Position numbers and translations under genes: made by a program
Shown here: positions 35,232 through 45,432 of the stretch, one piece after another
How the letters are laid out: the number at the start of each line of letters is the position of its first letter
Position numbering within the stretch: position 1 is the first letter of the stretch
Source: Pseudomaricurvus sp. HS19
Lineage (GTDB): Bacteria; Pseudomonadota; Gammaproteobacteria; Pseudomonadales; Cellvibrionaceae
Direction: 5' to 3'
NCBI RefSeq assembly: GCF_009857815.1
Contig: NZ_WVVW01000016.1
Coordinates: 1 to 64,000, forward strand
DNA length: 64,000 nt
The notes under the pieces: generated by a model
Seen by the model: the letters and a program-made list of their open reading frames with translations, nothing else
Databases searched by the model: none
What the model was told of the DNA's origin: nothing

Positions 35232-37925
35232 TCAGCCCTGCTGACTGTGTTCAACCTGCTGGTCCAGCTGGGTACAGATGGCATCCTGCAGCTGGCGGCA
35301 GATATTCGGGTCACTCAGCGGTTCGCCGTTAGTGTCGGTAATAAAGAAAATATCTTCCACCCGCTCTCCCAGGGTAGTGATCTTGGCATTGCTGATCTGG
35401 ATGCCGAACTCCAGGAAGATACGTGCAACCAGTGCCAGCAGGCCCGGACGGTCAGGTGTGATCACCTCCAGGATGGTGGTGTTGGTTTTGATATCGTTGC
35501 TGATGCTGGTGCGGGTTTTGATGGGGAAGCTCTTCAGCTGTCGCGGTGTGCGACGGGAGATGATATCGCCCACGTTGTCCACCTGCTCCAGTGCTTTCTC
35601 CAGGGTGGTGTGGATCTTCTGGTGCAGGGCCGGGTTGTCGCCGATGGGCTGCTTGTTGGTGTCCAGCACATAGAAGGTATCAATGGTGTAGCCACCGCGC
35701 TCGGTGTTGTAGATGCGCGCATCCTGAATGGAGAGGTTCAGGTAGTCGATGGCGGTTGCCACCGCGGCGAAAACGTTGCTGCGGTCGCGGGTGCGGACAA
35801 AAATCTCTGTGGCGCCCTCATGCTTGAGGCTGGTGGTTTCGCGTACCAGGATCAGGTCGCTGGTGCTGTTGTGGCGGATGATGGCGCCACTCTGCCAGGC
35901 GATTTCCGCCGCGCTTTCCCGCAGGAAATAGTCGTCTTCGAGGTAGCTCCACAGCGCCTGGATCGAGTCGCGGGAGTAACCCTGGCCGGTCAATATGGCC
36001 ATGGCGCTCTCCTGGGTATCGTTGATCAGGTCCTGGCGGTCGATAGGATTTTCCAGCCCGCGGCGCAGGGCGCGCAGGGTTTCGTTGTAGAGCTGGCGCA
36101 TGAGGCTGGCACGCCAGGTGGTCCACAGCGTCGGGTTGGTGGCGTTGATGTCGGCCACAGTTAGGGCAAACAGGTAGTCCAGGTGCAGGCGGTCACCCAC
36201 CTCCGCGGCAAACTTGTGAATCACATCGGGATCGGAGATGTCCTGCTTCTGGGAAACCGCGGACATGATCAGGTGCTTCTCCACCAGCCAGGCGACCAGG
36301 CGACACTCCCAGGTACTGAGTCCGTGCCGCTGGCAGAAGTCGAAGGCATCCGTGGCCCCAAGGGTGGAGTGATCGCCACCGCGACCCTTGGCGATGTCGT
36401 GGTAGAGGCCGGCCATGTACAGCAGCTCCGGCTTGGGCAGCTGGCGCATGCACTGCCAGGCCACCGGGAACTGGTCCTTGGCCTCCGGCTCGCGCAGCAG
36501 GCGCATATTCCTGATCACCGACAGGGTGTGGGCATCCACGGTATAGATGTGGAACAGGTCGTGCTGCATCTGGCCGATAATCTCACCGAACTCCGGCAGG
36601 TAGCGGCCCAGGATGTTGTAGCGCTTCATACGCTCCAGCTGGGTCACCAGGGAGTATTTGCAGCGCAGCAGATCCACAAACAGCTGGGTGTTGCGGGGAT
36701 CGGTGCGGAAGTTATCGTCGATCAGGTCGCGGTGTTCGCGCAGCAGGCGGATGGTTTCGGGGCGCACGCCGATGATGCTGTCGTCGTTGCCCATAAGCAC
36801 AAAGATCTCCAGCAGTGCCGAGGGATCTTCCACAAACACGTTATCGTGCGTGACTTCGATGTAGTGATCGCGCAGCTGGAAACGCTCGTTGATAGCGACG
36901 ATATCTGCGCTGCTGTTGTGGTGCAGCAAGGCCAGGTCCAGGTAGCTGAGCAGCACATCGTTGAGCTCGCCCAGCGACAGCACGGTGCGGTAGTAGCGGT
37001 GCATAAATTGCTCCACTGCCAGCCCCTTGTCGCTGTCCCGGTAACCGAACTCCTTGGCCAGCTGGCGCTGGTAGTCAAACAGCAGTCGTTCCTCCGGGCG
37101 TCCCGCCAGCCGGTGCAGTCCATAGCGCACCTTCCACAGGAACTCTTCGCCGCCGCGCAGCAGTGCGAACTCCTCTTCGCTGAAAAACTCCTGGCCGACC
37201 AGCTGCTTGAGGGTGCGTACCCCGTAGTAGCGTTTGGCCACCCAGGCGATGGTCTGGATGTCCCGCAGGCCACCGGGGGCGTTTTTGACGTTGGGCTCGA
37301 GGTTGTACTCGGTGTTGTTGTACTTGCGGTGGCGCGCCTGCTGCTCTGCCAGCTTGGCTTTGAAGAACTGATCCGCCGGCCACATGTGCTCGGGCTGGGT
37401 CAGTCGTTGCAGTTCGCTGCCGATGACACTGCTGCCGACAATGGTGCGGCACTCCATCAGGTTGGTAGCCACGGTGATATCTTCGCGGGCGATCTGTACG
37501 CATTGGTCGATGGTGCGCACACTGTGGCCAATATCGAGACCGATGTCCCACAGCAGCAACAGTAGCTGCTGGGCGGCTTCCAGGTCCTGGGGGTTTTCCT
37601 CCCTCATCAGCAGCAGCAGGTCAATGTCGGAGCGGGGATGCAGCTCGCCGCGGCCATAGCCGCCAACCGCAATCAGTGCCACCTGGTCGCTCCAGCTGAA
37701 CTGGTGCCAGGCATAGTGCAGCATACAGTCGATAAACAGCGCGCGGTCGTAGATCAGGTGGGCGATGTCTTCGCCTTCGTCAAAGCGGCCATCCAGGTGT
37801 CCGTTGGCGGCACTGATGGCGTCCTTGAAGACCGGGATGGTGCGGTTGCCTGCGCCTTCCAGCGCCAGTCGGAAACGCTCCTGATTAAAGAAGAACAGGG
37901 GCCTTTCAAAGTAGGGGATTTTCAT
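35232..37925 (-). CDS. glnD: PII uridylyltransferase / uridylyl-removing enzyme
   Basis: 897 residues, full length. Nucleotidyltransferase domain with GGYGRGELHPRSDIDLLLL (about 85-103). Central HD domain with LYHDIAKGRGGDHS (about 500). Two C-terminal ACT domains (from about residue 710 and 820), which bind glutamine. It uridylylates PII when glutamine is low and deuridylylates it when high. It lies 94 bp after map, with two hairpins between them. Confidence 0.96.
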   Translation of the reverse strand: MKIPYFERPLFFFNQERFRLALEGAGNRTIPVFKDAISAANGHLDGRFDEGEDIAHLIYDRALFIDCMLHYAWHQFSWSDQVALIAVGGYGRGELHPRSDIDLLLLMREENPQDLEAAQQLLLLLWDIGLDIGHSVRTIDQCVQIAREDITVATNLMECRTIVGSSVIGSELQRLTQPEHMWPADQFFKAKLAEQQARHRKYNNTEYNLEPNVKNAPGGLRDIQTIAWVAKRYYGVRTLKQLVGQEFFSEEEFALLRGGEEFLWKVRYGLHRLAGRPEERLLFDYQRQLAKEFGYRDSDKGLAVEQFMHRYYRTVLSLGELNDVLLSYLDLALLHHNSSADIVAINERFQLRDHYIEVTHDNVFVEDPSALLEIFVLMGNDDSIIGVRPETIRLLREHRDLIDDNFRTDPRNTQLFVDLLRCKYSLVTQLERMKRYNILGRYLPEFGEIIGQMQHDLFHIYTVDAHTLSVIRNMRLLREPEAKDQFPVAWQCMRQLPKPELLYMAGLYHDIAKGRGGDHSTLGATDAFDFCQRHGLSTWECRLVAWLVEKHLIMSAVSQKQDISDPDVIHKFAAEVGDRLHLDYLFALTVADINATNPTLWTTWRASLMRQLYNETLRALRRGLENPIDRQDLINDTQESAMAILTGQGYSRDSIQALWSYLEDDYFLRESAAEIAWQSGAIIRHNSTSDLILVRETTSLKHEGATEIFVRTRDRSNVFAAVATAIDYLNLSIQDARIYNTERGGYTIDTFYVLDTNKQPIGDNPALHQKIHTTLEKALEQVDNVGDIISRRTPRQLKSFPIKTRTSISNDIKTNTTILEVITPDRPGLLALVARIFLEFGIQISNAKITTLGERVEDIFFITDTNGEPLSDPNICRQLQDAICTQLDQQVEHSQQG

Positions 37926-37963
37926 GCTGCCTTGCTCTTAACAACCGCGGGTCTTGCGCTTTT

Positions 37964-38006
37964 GCCTGAAAGATCAGGCTGCATGCGGCAGCGGGGTCGC
38001 TGCCGC
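37964..38006 (-). other. Tandem hairpins between map and glnD
   Basis: GCCTGA-AAGA-TCAGGC (37964-37979) and GCGGCAGCG-GGGT-CGCTGCCGC (37985-38006) are perfect inverted repeats. Neither has a T-run on the minus strand. They may stabilise mRNA ends or attenuate read-through from map into glnD. Confidence 0.5.
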
Positions 38007-38019
38007 GCCGGGTAAATGG

Positions 38020-38790
38020 TCAGAATGTCTCGTCCGGGCGTCGGGTCAGCACTTCCACGCCGTCGGCGGTGACGACGAGAGTGTGTTCCCACTGGGCGGA
38101 GAGGCGCTTGTCGCGGGTTTCTACCGTCCAGCCATCCTTGAGGAGTTTGGTGCCAGCCTTGCCGGCATTGATCATGGGCTCGATGGTGAAGGTCATACCT
38201 TCTTTCAGCTCCATGCCCGTATTGGGTTTGCCGTAGTGCAGCACCTGGGGTTCTTCGTGGAAGACGTCGCCAATACCGTGGCCACAGTACTCACGCACCA
38301 CGGAGTAGTAGTTGCTTTCGGCGTGCTGCTGGATGACATGGCCGATATCGCCGAGGCGACAACCGGGCTTGACCATCTCAATGCCTTTATAGAGGCATTC
38401 CTGGGTCACCTGGATCAGCCGCTCGGCGTGGGGGGCGACCTTGCCTACACAGAACATCTTGCTGGTGTCGCCGTACCAGCCATCGGCAATTACGGTGATG
38501 TCGAGATTGACGATGTCGCCGCTCTTGAGAATTTTCTTCTCCGAGGGGATGCCGTGGCACACCACCTGGTTGACCGAGGTACAGATGGATTTGGGGAAGC
38601 CCTTGTAGTTGAGAGGGGCGGGCACCACCTTCTGCACATTGACCATGTAGTCGTGGCAGATGCGATCCAGCTCGCCGGTGCTGATGCCCGGTTCCACGTA
38701 GGGGGCGATCATCTCCAGCACATCGGCGGCCAGGCGGCCGGCAACACGCATCTTCTCGATTTGCTCTGGTGTTTTGATACTGACTTTCAT
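38020..38790 (-). CDS. map: Methionine aminopeptidase, type I
   Basis: 256 residues. Metal-ligand segments are visible: NLDITV (first Asp), GDTSKMF (second Asp), GHGIGDVFHEEPQV (His), TFTIEPMIN (Glu) and SAQWEHTLVV (last Glu). It removes initiator methionine from nascent proteins. The open frame runs to 38865; ATG 38790 gives the canonical MKVSIKTPEQIEKMR start with AGGA-like sequence upstream. It is divergent from rpsB, as in E. coli. Confidence 0.96.
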   Translation of the reverse strand: MKVSIKTPEQIEKMRVAGRLAADVLEMIAPYVEPGISTGELDRICHDYMVNVQKVVPAPLNYKGFPKSICTSVNQVVCHGIPSEKKILKSGDIVNLDITVIADGWYGDTSKMFCVGKVAPHAERLIQVTQECLYKGIEMVKPGCRLGDIGHVIQQHAESNYYSVVREYCGHGIGDVFHEEPQVLHYGKPNTGMELKEGMTFTIEPMINAGKAGTKLLKDGWTVETRDKRLSAQWEHTLVVTADGVEVLTRRPDETF

Positions 38791-38976
38791 AGGAATCCGG
38801 TGTTCGGCCGTTGGCAGGACGGCGGGGTCGACACTTGCGGCAGGCCCGCGCTGCGCAAAACGCAAATCGGGGCCGGCGCAAAAAGGGGGTATTGTAAACC
38901 ATGCCCGCGGTCAGCCATAGGGTGGTAGTAGGCGCCAGATACCGGCTTTTTGCTTTTCTCGGTTGGCTGGTTGTGG

Positions 38977-38982
38977 TATAAA
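38977..38982 (+). promoter_or_regulatory. rpsB promoter -10 box with GC-rich discriminator
   Basis: TATAAA followed by GCGCGCCC, about 170 bp before rpsB. The GC discriminator is typical of stringently controlled ribosomal promoters. No good -35 box is visible at 17 bp. Confidence 0.4.
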
Positions 38983-39080
38983 GCGCGCCCGGAATCGAGT
39001 GTGGCAGGGTTTTGTCCCCGCCAGCGGGTTCCGGGAAACACACTTAATGAACGTCACACATATACCGGCACATCGTGTCT

Positions 39081-39140
39081 GGGTGCCTCCGGCGGCAAGC
39101 CGCAGGGGGTTGACCGGTGGGGTATATGGAGGCCTAACCC
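39081..39140 (+). ncRNA. Structured rpsB leader (candidate S2 autoregulatory site)
   Basis: In the untranslated leader GGGTGCCTCC (39081-39090) can pair with GGAGGCCTAACCC (39128-39140), leaving a 3-nt bulge. The arms enclose a small hairpin GCGG-CAAG-CCGC. The right arm ends 14 nt before the rpsB ATG, close to its ribosome site (AAGGAA). E. coli rpsB is autoregulated by S2 through a conserved leader, so an equivalent function is likely. Confidence 0.5.
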
Positions 39141-39154
39141 AAGGAAATCTGATT

Positions 39155-39904
39155 ATGCCAAATGTAAGCATGCGCGATATGCTGCAGGCTGGTGTGCACT
39201 TCGGTCACCAGACCCGCTACTGGAACCCCAAGATGGGCAAATTCATCTTCGGCGCCCGCAACAAGATTCATATCATCAACCTGGAGCACACTGTTCCTGC
39301 CTTCAACGAAGCTCTGCAGGTTATCCAGCAGATGGCTTCCCAGAAGAAGAAGATCATGTTCGTAGGTACCAAGCGTGCCGCCGCCAAGATCATCAAGGAG
39401 CAAGCCGAGCGCGCTGGCCAGCCATACGTAAGCCACCGCTGGTTGGGTGGTATGCTGACCAACTACAAAACCATCCGTGCTTCCATCCGTCGCTACCGTG
39501 AGCTGGAAACCCAGCAGTCCGACGGTACTTTCGAGAAGCTGACCAAGAAAGAAGCCCTGATGCGCTCCCGCACCAAAGACAAGCTGGAGAACTCCATCGG
39601 TGGTATTAAAGACATGGGCGGCCTGCCGGATGCCATGTTCGTGATCGACGTTGAGCACGAGCGCATCGCCATCCAGGAAGCCAACAAGCTGGGTATCCCT
39701 GTAATCGGTATCGTTGATACCAACAGTGATCCTGCTGGCGTTGACTACGTCATTCCAGGTAACGACGACGCCATCCGCGCCGTTAAGCTGTACGTGACTG
39801 CGGTTGCCGATGCCTGTCTGGAAGGCGCTGCCAATGCACAGACTGCTGCCCCTAAAGCTGACGAGTTCGTTGAAGTTAACGAAGACGACGCTGCCGCTCA
39901 GTAA
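39155..39904 (+). CDS. rpsB: 30S ribosomal protein S2
   Basis: 249 residues. The N-terminus [20 protein letters not shown] and the internal [29 protein letters not shown] and [15 protein letters not shown] are diagnostic. The frame is open from 38963, but the ATG at 39155 with AAGGAAA upstream is the S2 start. First gene of the rpsB-tsf unit. Confidence 0.98.
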   Translation: MPNVSMRDMLQAGVHFGHQTRYWNPKMGKFIFGARNKIHIINLEHTVPAFNEALQVIQQMASQKKKIMFVGTKRAAAKIIKEQAERAGQPYVSHRWLGGMLTNYKTIRASIRRYRELETQQSDGTFEKLTKKEALMRSRTKDKLENSIGGIKDMGGLPDAMFVIDVEHERIAIQEANKLGIPVIGIVDTNSDPAGVDYVIPGNDDAIRAVKLYVTAVADACLEGAANAQTAAPKADEFVEVNEDDAAAQ

Positions 39905-39963
39905 GCGCGGCCCGGGCTTACCGGCCCTCCGTTGTGCACCAGTGGCACGGGAGGGCTGACGAA

Positions 39964-39985
39964 AAGGGGCTTCAGGCCCCTTTTT
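39964..39985 (+). terminator. Attenuator between rpsB and tsf
   Basis: AAGGGGC-TTCAG-GCCCCTT followed by three more T. A partial terminator between rpsB and tsf is known in E. coli, so read-through is expected. Confidence 0.8.
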
Positions 39986-40028
39986 CCGACCTAAATTTCG
40001 ACTGCAAGAATTCTGAGAGGATAATGTC

Positions 40029-40898
40029 ATGGCAGCTATTTCTGCTTCCCTGGTAAAAGAACTGCGCGAGCGTACCGGTCTCGGCATGATGGAGTGTAAA
40101 AAAGCCCTGGCTGAGGCCGATGGCAGCATCGATCTGGCGATCGAGAACCTGCGCAAGGCGTCCGGCCTGAAGGCTGAGAAGAAAGCCGGTCGTACTGCTG
40201 CTGAAGGTGTGGTTGCGGTCAAAGTGGCTGACGACAACAGCTACGCGGTAGTGGTTGAAGTGAACTCCGAAACCGACTTCGCTGCCCGCGACGCCGGCTT
40301 CCTGGCGTTTGCCGACAAAGTGGTTGCTGCCGCCTTTGCCGCCAAAAACGAAGACGTTGCCGCCCTGATGGCTGCCGGCCTGGAAGATGATCGTCAGGCT
40401 CTGGTACAGAAAATCGGTGAAAACATCGGCGTGCGCCGCGTTTCCGTGGTTGAAGGTGGTGTGATCGGTGCTTACGTTCACTCCAACAGCCGTATCGCTG
40501 TTCTGGCCAAGCTGGAAGGTGGCTCCGAGGAAGTGGCCAAGGACGTTGCCATGCACGTTGCTGCCGTTAACCCTCGCGTTGTAAATCCTGCAGATATGCC
40601 GGAAGAGGAAGTGGCCAAAGAGAAAGACATCATCAAGGCCCAGCCTGATATGGAAGGCAAGCCCGAGAACATCGTTGAGAAGATGATGGTTGGCCGTATC
40701 AACAAGTTCCTGAAGGAAAACAGCCTCACCGAGCAGGCTTTCGTTAAGGATCCTGAAGTGACTGTTGGTCAGCTGGTCAAGAAAGCCGGTGCTACCATTG
40801 CCTCTTTCGTACGTATGGAAGTGGGTGAGGGTATCGAGAAAGAAGAGGCTGACTTCGCTGCTGAAGTTGCTGCCCAGGTTGAAGCATCGCGTAAGTAA
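40029..40898 (+). CDS. tsf: Elongation factor Ts
   Basis: 289 residues. N-terminal UBA-like domain with [20 protein letters not shown] and the core [12 protein letters not shown] and VMHVAA-type segments identify EF-Ts. It exchanges GDP for GTP on EF-Tu. GAGAGG lies before the ATG. Codon usage is strongly biased, as in the preceding rpsB, consistent with high expression. Confidence 0.98.
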   Translation: MAAISASLVKELRERTGLGMMECKKALAEADGSIDLAIENLRKASGLKAEKKAGRTAAEGVVAVKVADDNSYAVVVEVNSETDFAARDAGFLAFADKVVAAAFAAKNEDVAALMAAGLEDDRQALVQKIGENIGVRRVSVVEGGVIGAYVHSNSRIAVLAKLEGGSEEVAKDVAMHVAAVNPRVVNPADMPEEEVAKEKDIIKAQPDMEGKPENIVEKMMVGRINKFLKENSLTEQAFVKDPEVTVGQLVKKAGATIASFVRMEVGEGIEKEEADFAAEVAAQVEASRK

Positions 40899-40960
40899 GC
40901 GCCTGTTCGACCTCAGCCCGGAGCCCCTGCAAAGGGGATGCCGGGCAGCTGATTTCTGAA

Positions 40961-40988
40961 AGGCGGGGGTCGCTACCCCCGCCTTTTT
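40961..40988 (+). terminator. Rho-independent terminator after tsf
   Basis: AGGCGGGGGT-CGCT-ACCCCCGCCT followed by T residues; a perfect 10-bp stem. Confidence 0.93.
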
Positions 40989-41036
40989 GCTGTTAAACTC
41001 TCGAAAATTTGTGGTTCGGACGGGAGACTGAATTCG

Positions 41037-41777
41037 ATGGCCGCGGCATCTGCTCGTGACAAGAAATACAAGCGCATACTCCTCAAACTGAGTGGTGAGG
41101 AGCTGATGGGCGCCGAGGGGTTCGGGATAGACCCCAGGGTGCTGGACAAGATGGCGCTGGAAATTGGGCAGCTGGTGGGTATCGGCGTACAGGTGGGATT
41201 GGTGATTGGCGGCGGTAACCTGTTCCGCGGCGCCGCCCTCAGCGCCGCCGGGCTGGACCGGGTAACCGGCGACCACATGGGCATGCTGGCCACGGTGATG
41301 AACGCCCTGGCCATGCGCGACGCCCTGGAGCGCAGCAACATCTCCAGCCGGGTGATGTCCTCCATCCCCATGAGCGGCATTGTGGATCACTACGACCGCC
41401 GCAAGGCCATCCGCTACCTGGAGCAGGGTGAAGTGGTCATCTTCGCCGCCGGTACCGGTAACCCCTTCTTTACCACCGACTCCGCCGCCTGCCTGCGCGG
41501 GATTGAGGTAGAGGCCGATATCGTCCTCAAGGCTACCAAGGTAGACGGTGTCTACAGCGCCGATCCCATGAAAGACCCCACCGCCACCCGTTACGAGCGT
41601 CTCACCTACGACGAGGTGCTGGACAAGAAACTGGGGGTCATGGACCTCACCGCCATCTGCCTGTGCCGCGAGCAGGATATGCCACTGCGGGTATTCCGGA
41701 TGGATAAGGCCGGGGCCCTGCTGAACATTATCAAGGGTGAGGATGAAGGCACCCTGATTGAAGAGGTTGTGCGCTGA
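41037..41777 (+). CDS. pyrH: UMP kinase
   Basis: 246 residues of the amino-acid-kinase fold. [14 protein letters not shown] at the start, [16 protein letters not shown], and [17 protein letters not shown] in the nucleotide-binding centre are the PyrH signatures. It phosphorylates UMP to UDP and is a hexamer regulated by GTP and UTP in enterobacteria. It precedes frr in the conserved order. Confidence 0.97.
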   Translation: MAAASARDKKYKRILLKLSGEELMGAEGFGIDPRVLDKMALEIGQLVGIGVQVGLVIGGGNLFRGAALSAAGLDRVTGDHMGMLATVMNALAMRDALERSNISSRVMSSIPMSGIVDHYDRRKAIRYLEQGEVVIFAAGTGNPFFTTDSAACLRGIEVEADIVLKATKVDGVYSADPMKDPTATRYERLTYDEVLDKKLGVMDLTAICLCREQDMPLRVFRMDKAGALLNIIKGEDEGTLIEEVVR

Positions 41778-41861
41778 TCGCGTCCGCCTTACTGCCTGTT
41801 ACAGGTGGCAGCGGCCGAGCAGGCGCCGCTGCTGATCAGAAAAGTCAGAGGAAAGATCCCG

Positions 41862-42419
41862 ATGATCGAAGATTTCAAAAAAGACGCGCAGGAGCGCATG
41901 GCCAAGGCGATTGATGCCCTGGGCAACAACTTCAATAAAATCCGCACCGGTCGTGCCCATCCCAGCATTCTCGACACTGTCTCCGTCAACTACTACGGTT
42001 CCGACACCCCTCTGAGCCAGGTGGCTAACGTCACCGTGCTGGATGCCCGCACACTGGGTGTCAGTCCCTGGGAGAAGAACATGACCCCGGAGATCGAGAA
42101 GGCGATCATGAAGTCCGACCTGGGCCTGAACCCGGTCACTACCGGTGGCATTATGCGCATCCCCATGCCGCCCCTGACCGAAGAGACCCGCAAAGGCTAC
42201 ATCAAGCAGGCGCGCAGCGAAGCCGAAGGCGCCCGCGTGGCCATCCGCAACATTCGCCGCGATGTGCTGGGTGATATCAAGTCCCTGCTGAAAGACAAGG
42301 AGATCAGTGAGGACGAAGAGCGTCGCGCCCAGGACGATGTGCAGAAGATCACCGACAAGTATGTCGCCCAGGTGGATACTGCACTGGCGTCGAAAGAAAA
42401 GGATCTGATGGAAATCTGA
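41862..42419 (+). CDS. frr: Ribosome recycling factor
   Basis: 185 residues, exact family length. [23 protein letters not shown] and [20 protein letters not shown] are diagnostic of RRF. With EF-G it splits post-termination ribosomes. The frame opens at 41805, but ATG 41862 with AGGAAAG upstream is the standard start. Confidence 0.97.
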   Translation: MIEDFKKDAQERMAKAIDALGNNFNKIRTGRAHPSILDTVSVNYYGSDTPLSQVANVTVLDARTLGVSPWEKNMTPEIEKAIMKSDLGLNPVTTGGIMRIPMPPLTEETRKGYIKQARSEAEGARVAIRNIRRDVLGDIKSLLKDKEISEDEERRAQDDVQKITDKYVAQVDTALASKEKDLMEI

Positions 42420-42435
42420 TTCCACAGGATACGTC

Positions 42436-42472
42436 AAAGCCCATGTTGGCCCGGCCGACATGGGCTTTTTTC
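42436..42472 (+). terminator. Rho-independent terminator after frr
   Basis: AAAGCCCATGT pairs with ACATGGGCTTT around a GC-rich inner stem (GGCC/GGCC), followed by a T-run. It separates the translation genes from the uppS unit. Confidence 0.9.
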
Positions 42473-42557
42473 TTCTTCTGCAGCGGGACTTTGGGACTGT
42501 TGCAGACGCCGGGGGCAGGAGGCTGCCCGGTGCAGAACCAGAATAACCGGAGTTGTA

Positions 42558-43283
42558 ATGAGCGGTAACCCGTTACGCCACGTTGCCATCATCATGGACG
42601 GTAATAACCGTTGGGCCAAGCAGCGCGGCAAGCCCGGGCCACATGGCCACAAGGTGGGTGTGGAACGCATTCGCGACGTCATGCAGGCGTGCCAGAAGCA
42701 CGGCATCGAGGTACTGACGCTGTTTGCCTTCAGTTCCGAGAACTGGCGTCGCCCGCCCCGGGAGGTGGAGGCGTTGATGTCCCTGTTCCTGACCTACCTG
42801 AAGCGTGAGGTGAAGAAGCTCAATGAACAGGGGGTGCGCCTGCGCCTGATCGGACGCCGTGATCGCTTCAGCGCCGGTATCCAGAAGGCCATTGCCGAGG
42901 CTGAAGCTGTGGCTTCCGAAGGCAGCTCGACCCTGGTGATTGCAGCGGATTATGGCGGGCAGTGGGATATTGCCAATGCGGCCCAGCGCCTGGCAGTCAA
43001 GGTGGCGGAGGGCAGCCTGTCGCCGGAAGAGGTGACGGAGGAGTCCCTGGCGGCGGAGGTCTCCCTGGCCGACCTGCCACCACTGGACCTGGTGATTCGC
43101 ACCGGCGGGGAACAGCGGATCAGCAATTTCCTGCTGTGGCAGGCCGCTTACAGTGAACTCTATTTTTGCGACTGCTACTGGCCCGACTTCGGGGAAGCGG
43201 AGCTGGATGCTGCAGTGGAGGATTTTCACTCGCGTCAGCGGCGTTTCGGTAAAACCTCAGAGCAGATCGAACAGGGTGAATGA
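42558..43283 (+). CDS. uppS: Undecaprenyl diphosphate synthase
   Basis: 241 residues. The cis-prenyltransferase motif MDGNNRWAKQRGKPGPHGH carries the catalytic Asp; FAFSSENWRRP and the C-terminal IRTGGEQRISNFLLWQ are conserved. It makes the C55 lipid carrier for peptidoglycan and O-antigen. Its stop overlaps the cdsA start (ATGA), indicating coupling. Confidence 0.97.
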   Translation: MSGNPLRHVAIIMDGNNRWAKQRGKPGPHGHKVGVERIRDVMQACQKHGIEVLTLFAFSSENWRRPPREVEALMSLFLTYLKREVKKLNEQGVRLRLIGRRDRFSAGIQKAIAEAEAVASEGSSTLVIAADYGGQWDIANAAQRLAVKVAEGSLSPEEVTEESLAAEVSLADLPPLDLVIRTGGEQRISNFLLWQAAYSELYFCDCYWPDFGEAELDAAVEDFHSRQRRFGKTSEQIEQGE

Positions 43284-44140
43284 GTGATCAGAACCCTCAG
43301 GAGAATAATAACGTGCTGAAACAGCGGGTAATTACGGCGCTGGTGCTGGCTGCCGTTCTGTTGGCGGCCCTGTTCGGGCTGGCCCCCGGGGTATTTGTCC
43401 TGGGGCTCGGTCTGGTGGTGTTGCTGGCCGCCTGGGAGTGGTCGGATCTGGCCTCAATCCGTGGCGTTGCCGCCCGGCTCTCCTTTGTGGGGCTGGTGGC
43501 AGCCAGCCTGTTGCTGGTGGCCGCGCTAACCGGTCTGCCGGGCGCGCCGGACAAGGCCATGATTCGCAACCTGTTGCTGGGGGCCTGTACCTGGTGGGCA
43601 CTGGCTCTCCTGTGGGTACAGGGTTATCCCTCCAGCGCGGTGCTGTGGGGCAACCCCTGGGTGAAGTCGCTGATGGGGTTGCTGGTATTGGTTCCCACCT
43701 GGCTGGGTCTGGCGCTGGTGCGAGGACAGGCCAATGGGGAATGGTTAATCGTGCTGCTGGTGCTGGTGGTAGTCTGCGCGGACGTGGGCGCCTATTTCAG
43801 TGGCCGGGCCTTCGGCAAGCGTAAGTTGGCCACAGAGGTGAGCCCGGGCAAGACCTGGGAGGGCTTCTGGGGTGGTGTGGCTTGTTGCGCCCTGCTCGGC
43901 CTGGTGGTTGGCTATGGTGTGGGCGGCGGTGCCATGATGTTGGCGCTGGTGGTACCTGCCGGCCTGGCCTCCGTGCTGGGGGACCTGCTTGAGAGCATGG
44001 TCAAGCGCCAGCGTGGCGTAAAAGACAGCGGCACTCTGCTGCCCGGGCACGGTGGCGTGCTGGATCGTGTCGACAGTATTACCGCGGCGGCACCGGTGTT
44101 TGCCCTGGCACTGCTTTTGTCCGGCTGGCAGGGCGCCTGA
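43280..44140 (+). CDS. cdsA: Phosphatidate cytidylyltransferase
   Basis: 286 residues with seven to eight membrane helices. The CDP-alcohol signature near the C-terminus reads [20 protein letters not shown], ending in LDRVDS. It forms CDP-diacylglycerol from phosphatidate and CTP in the inner membrane. The start overlaps uppS by four bases. Confidence 0.96.
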   Translation: MSDQNPQENNNVLKQRVITALVLAAVLLAALFGLAPGVFVLGLGLVVLLAAWEWSDLASIRGVAARLSFVGLVAASLLLVAALTGLPGAPDKAMIRNLLLGACTWWALALLWVQGYPSSAVLWGNPWVKSLMGLLVLVPTWLGLALVRGQANGEWLIVLLVLVVVCADVGAYFSGRAFGKRKLATEVSPGKTWEGFWGGVACCALLGLVVGYGVGGGAMMLALVVPAGLASVLGDLLESMVKRQRGVKDSGTLLPGHGGVLDRVDSITAAAPVFALALLLSGWQGA

Positions 44141-44177
44141 GTCGCTCTGTGTTGAGGTTTTGCGGGAAGATGAATCT

Positions 44178-45350
44178 ATGCAGCAGTTGCTGACGGTACT
44201 TGGTTCCACCGGTTCTATCGGTGTCAGTACGCTGGACGTGGTGGCTCGCCACCCGCAGCGCTTTGGCGTCTATGCCTTGACCGCCAATACCCAGGTGGAC
44301 CTTTTGTTACAGCAGTGTCTGGTTGCGGAGCCCGTGTTTGCGGTGATGCGCGATGAGGCCTGCGCAGAGCAGCTGCAACAGCGGTTGCACGAGGCGGGCA
44401 GTGCGACCCGAGTGCTGGCCGGAGAAGAGGGGTTAGAGCAGGTGGCCGCCGCGCCGCAGGCGCCGGTAGTGATGGCCGCGATTGTCGGCTCGGCCGGTCT
44501 GGCGCCGACCCTGGCGGCGGTGCGGGCGGGCAAAAAGGTACTGCTGGCCAATAAGGAGTCGCTGGTAATGGCTGGCGGCCTGTTTATGCAGGCGGTGGCG
44601 GAGAGCGGGGCAACCCTGCTGCCTATCGACAGCGAGCACAATGCCATCTTTCAATGCATGCCGGAGAGCTACAGTAGCCTGGAGGCTGCCGGTATTCGCC
44701 GGATTCTGCTCACCGGCTCCGGCGGTCCCTTCCGTCAGACGCCGCTGTCCGAGCTGGCGTCAGTGACACCGGACCAGGCCTGTGCCCACCCCAACTGGAG
44801 CATGGGGCGCAAGATTTCGGTGGATTCCGCCACCATGATGAACAAAGGGCTGGAGTTTATCGAAGCCTGCTGGCTGTTCGGCGCCCGTCCCGACCAGATT
44901 GAAATCGTGGTGCATCCCCAGAGCGTTATTCACTCCATGGTGGAGTACGCGGATGGCTCGGTGCTGGCGCAGATGGGCAATCCCGACATGCGCACGCCTA
45001 TCGCCCACGCCCTGGCGTGGCCACAGAGGATTGAGTCCGGTGTGCCGAGCCTGGATTTTCACGCCCTGGCGCGTCTCGATTTCGAGCCCCCCTCCTTTGA
45101 ACGCTTCCCGGGCCTGCGCCTCTCCGTGGAGGCTGCGGCCGCCGGTGGGATTATGGCGGCGGTGCTGAATGCGGCCAATGAGGTGGCGGTAGAGGCTTTC
45201 CTGGCCGGTCGTATCGGCTTTACCCGTATACCGGCCATTATCGAGGAGGTGTTGTCGGCGACCGTCAACACTGAACCTCGCGACCTGGAGTGGGTCAAAC
45301 AGGTGGATCTGGATGCCAGACAGAGGGCTGCCAGCCTGCTGGACCGGTAA
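44178..45350 (+). CDS. dxr: 1-deoxy-D-xylulose 5-phosphate reductoisomerase
   Basis: 390 residues. NADPH-binding [13 protein letters not shown] at the start, [23 protein letters not shown] (metal ligand Glu/Asp region) and [15 protein letters not shown] are diagnostic. It commits carbon to MEP isoprenoid synthesis, feeding UppS two genes upstream. ATG 44178 is used; the frame is open from within cdsA. Confidence 0.97.
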   Translation: MQQLLTVLGSTGSIGVSTLDVVARHPQRFGVYALTANTQVDLLLQQCLVAEPVFAVMRDEACAEQLQQRLHEAGSATRVLAGEEGLEQVAAAPQAPVVMAAIVGSAGLAPTLAAVRAGKKVLLANKESLVMAGGLFMQAVAESGATLLPIDSEHNAIFQCMPESYSSLEAAGIRRILLTGSGGPFRQTPLSELASVTPDQACAHPNWSMGRKISVDSATMMNKGLEFIEACWLFGARPDQIEIVVHPQSVIHSMVEYADGSVLAQMGNPDMRTPIAHALAWPQRIESGVPSLDFHALARLDFEPPSFERFPGLRLSVEAAAAGGIMAAVLNAANEVAVEAFLAGRIGFTRIPAIIEEVLSATVNTEPRDLEWVKQVDLDARQRAASLLDR

Positions 45351-45432
45351 TCCGCAGGGGGTTGCGGGATAGATCAGCGGCGTCCCGGGTATTCAGGGGC
45401 GCAGAGCAAGAAGCGAACAAGGGGTAGAGAGT

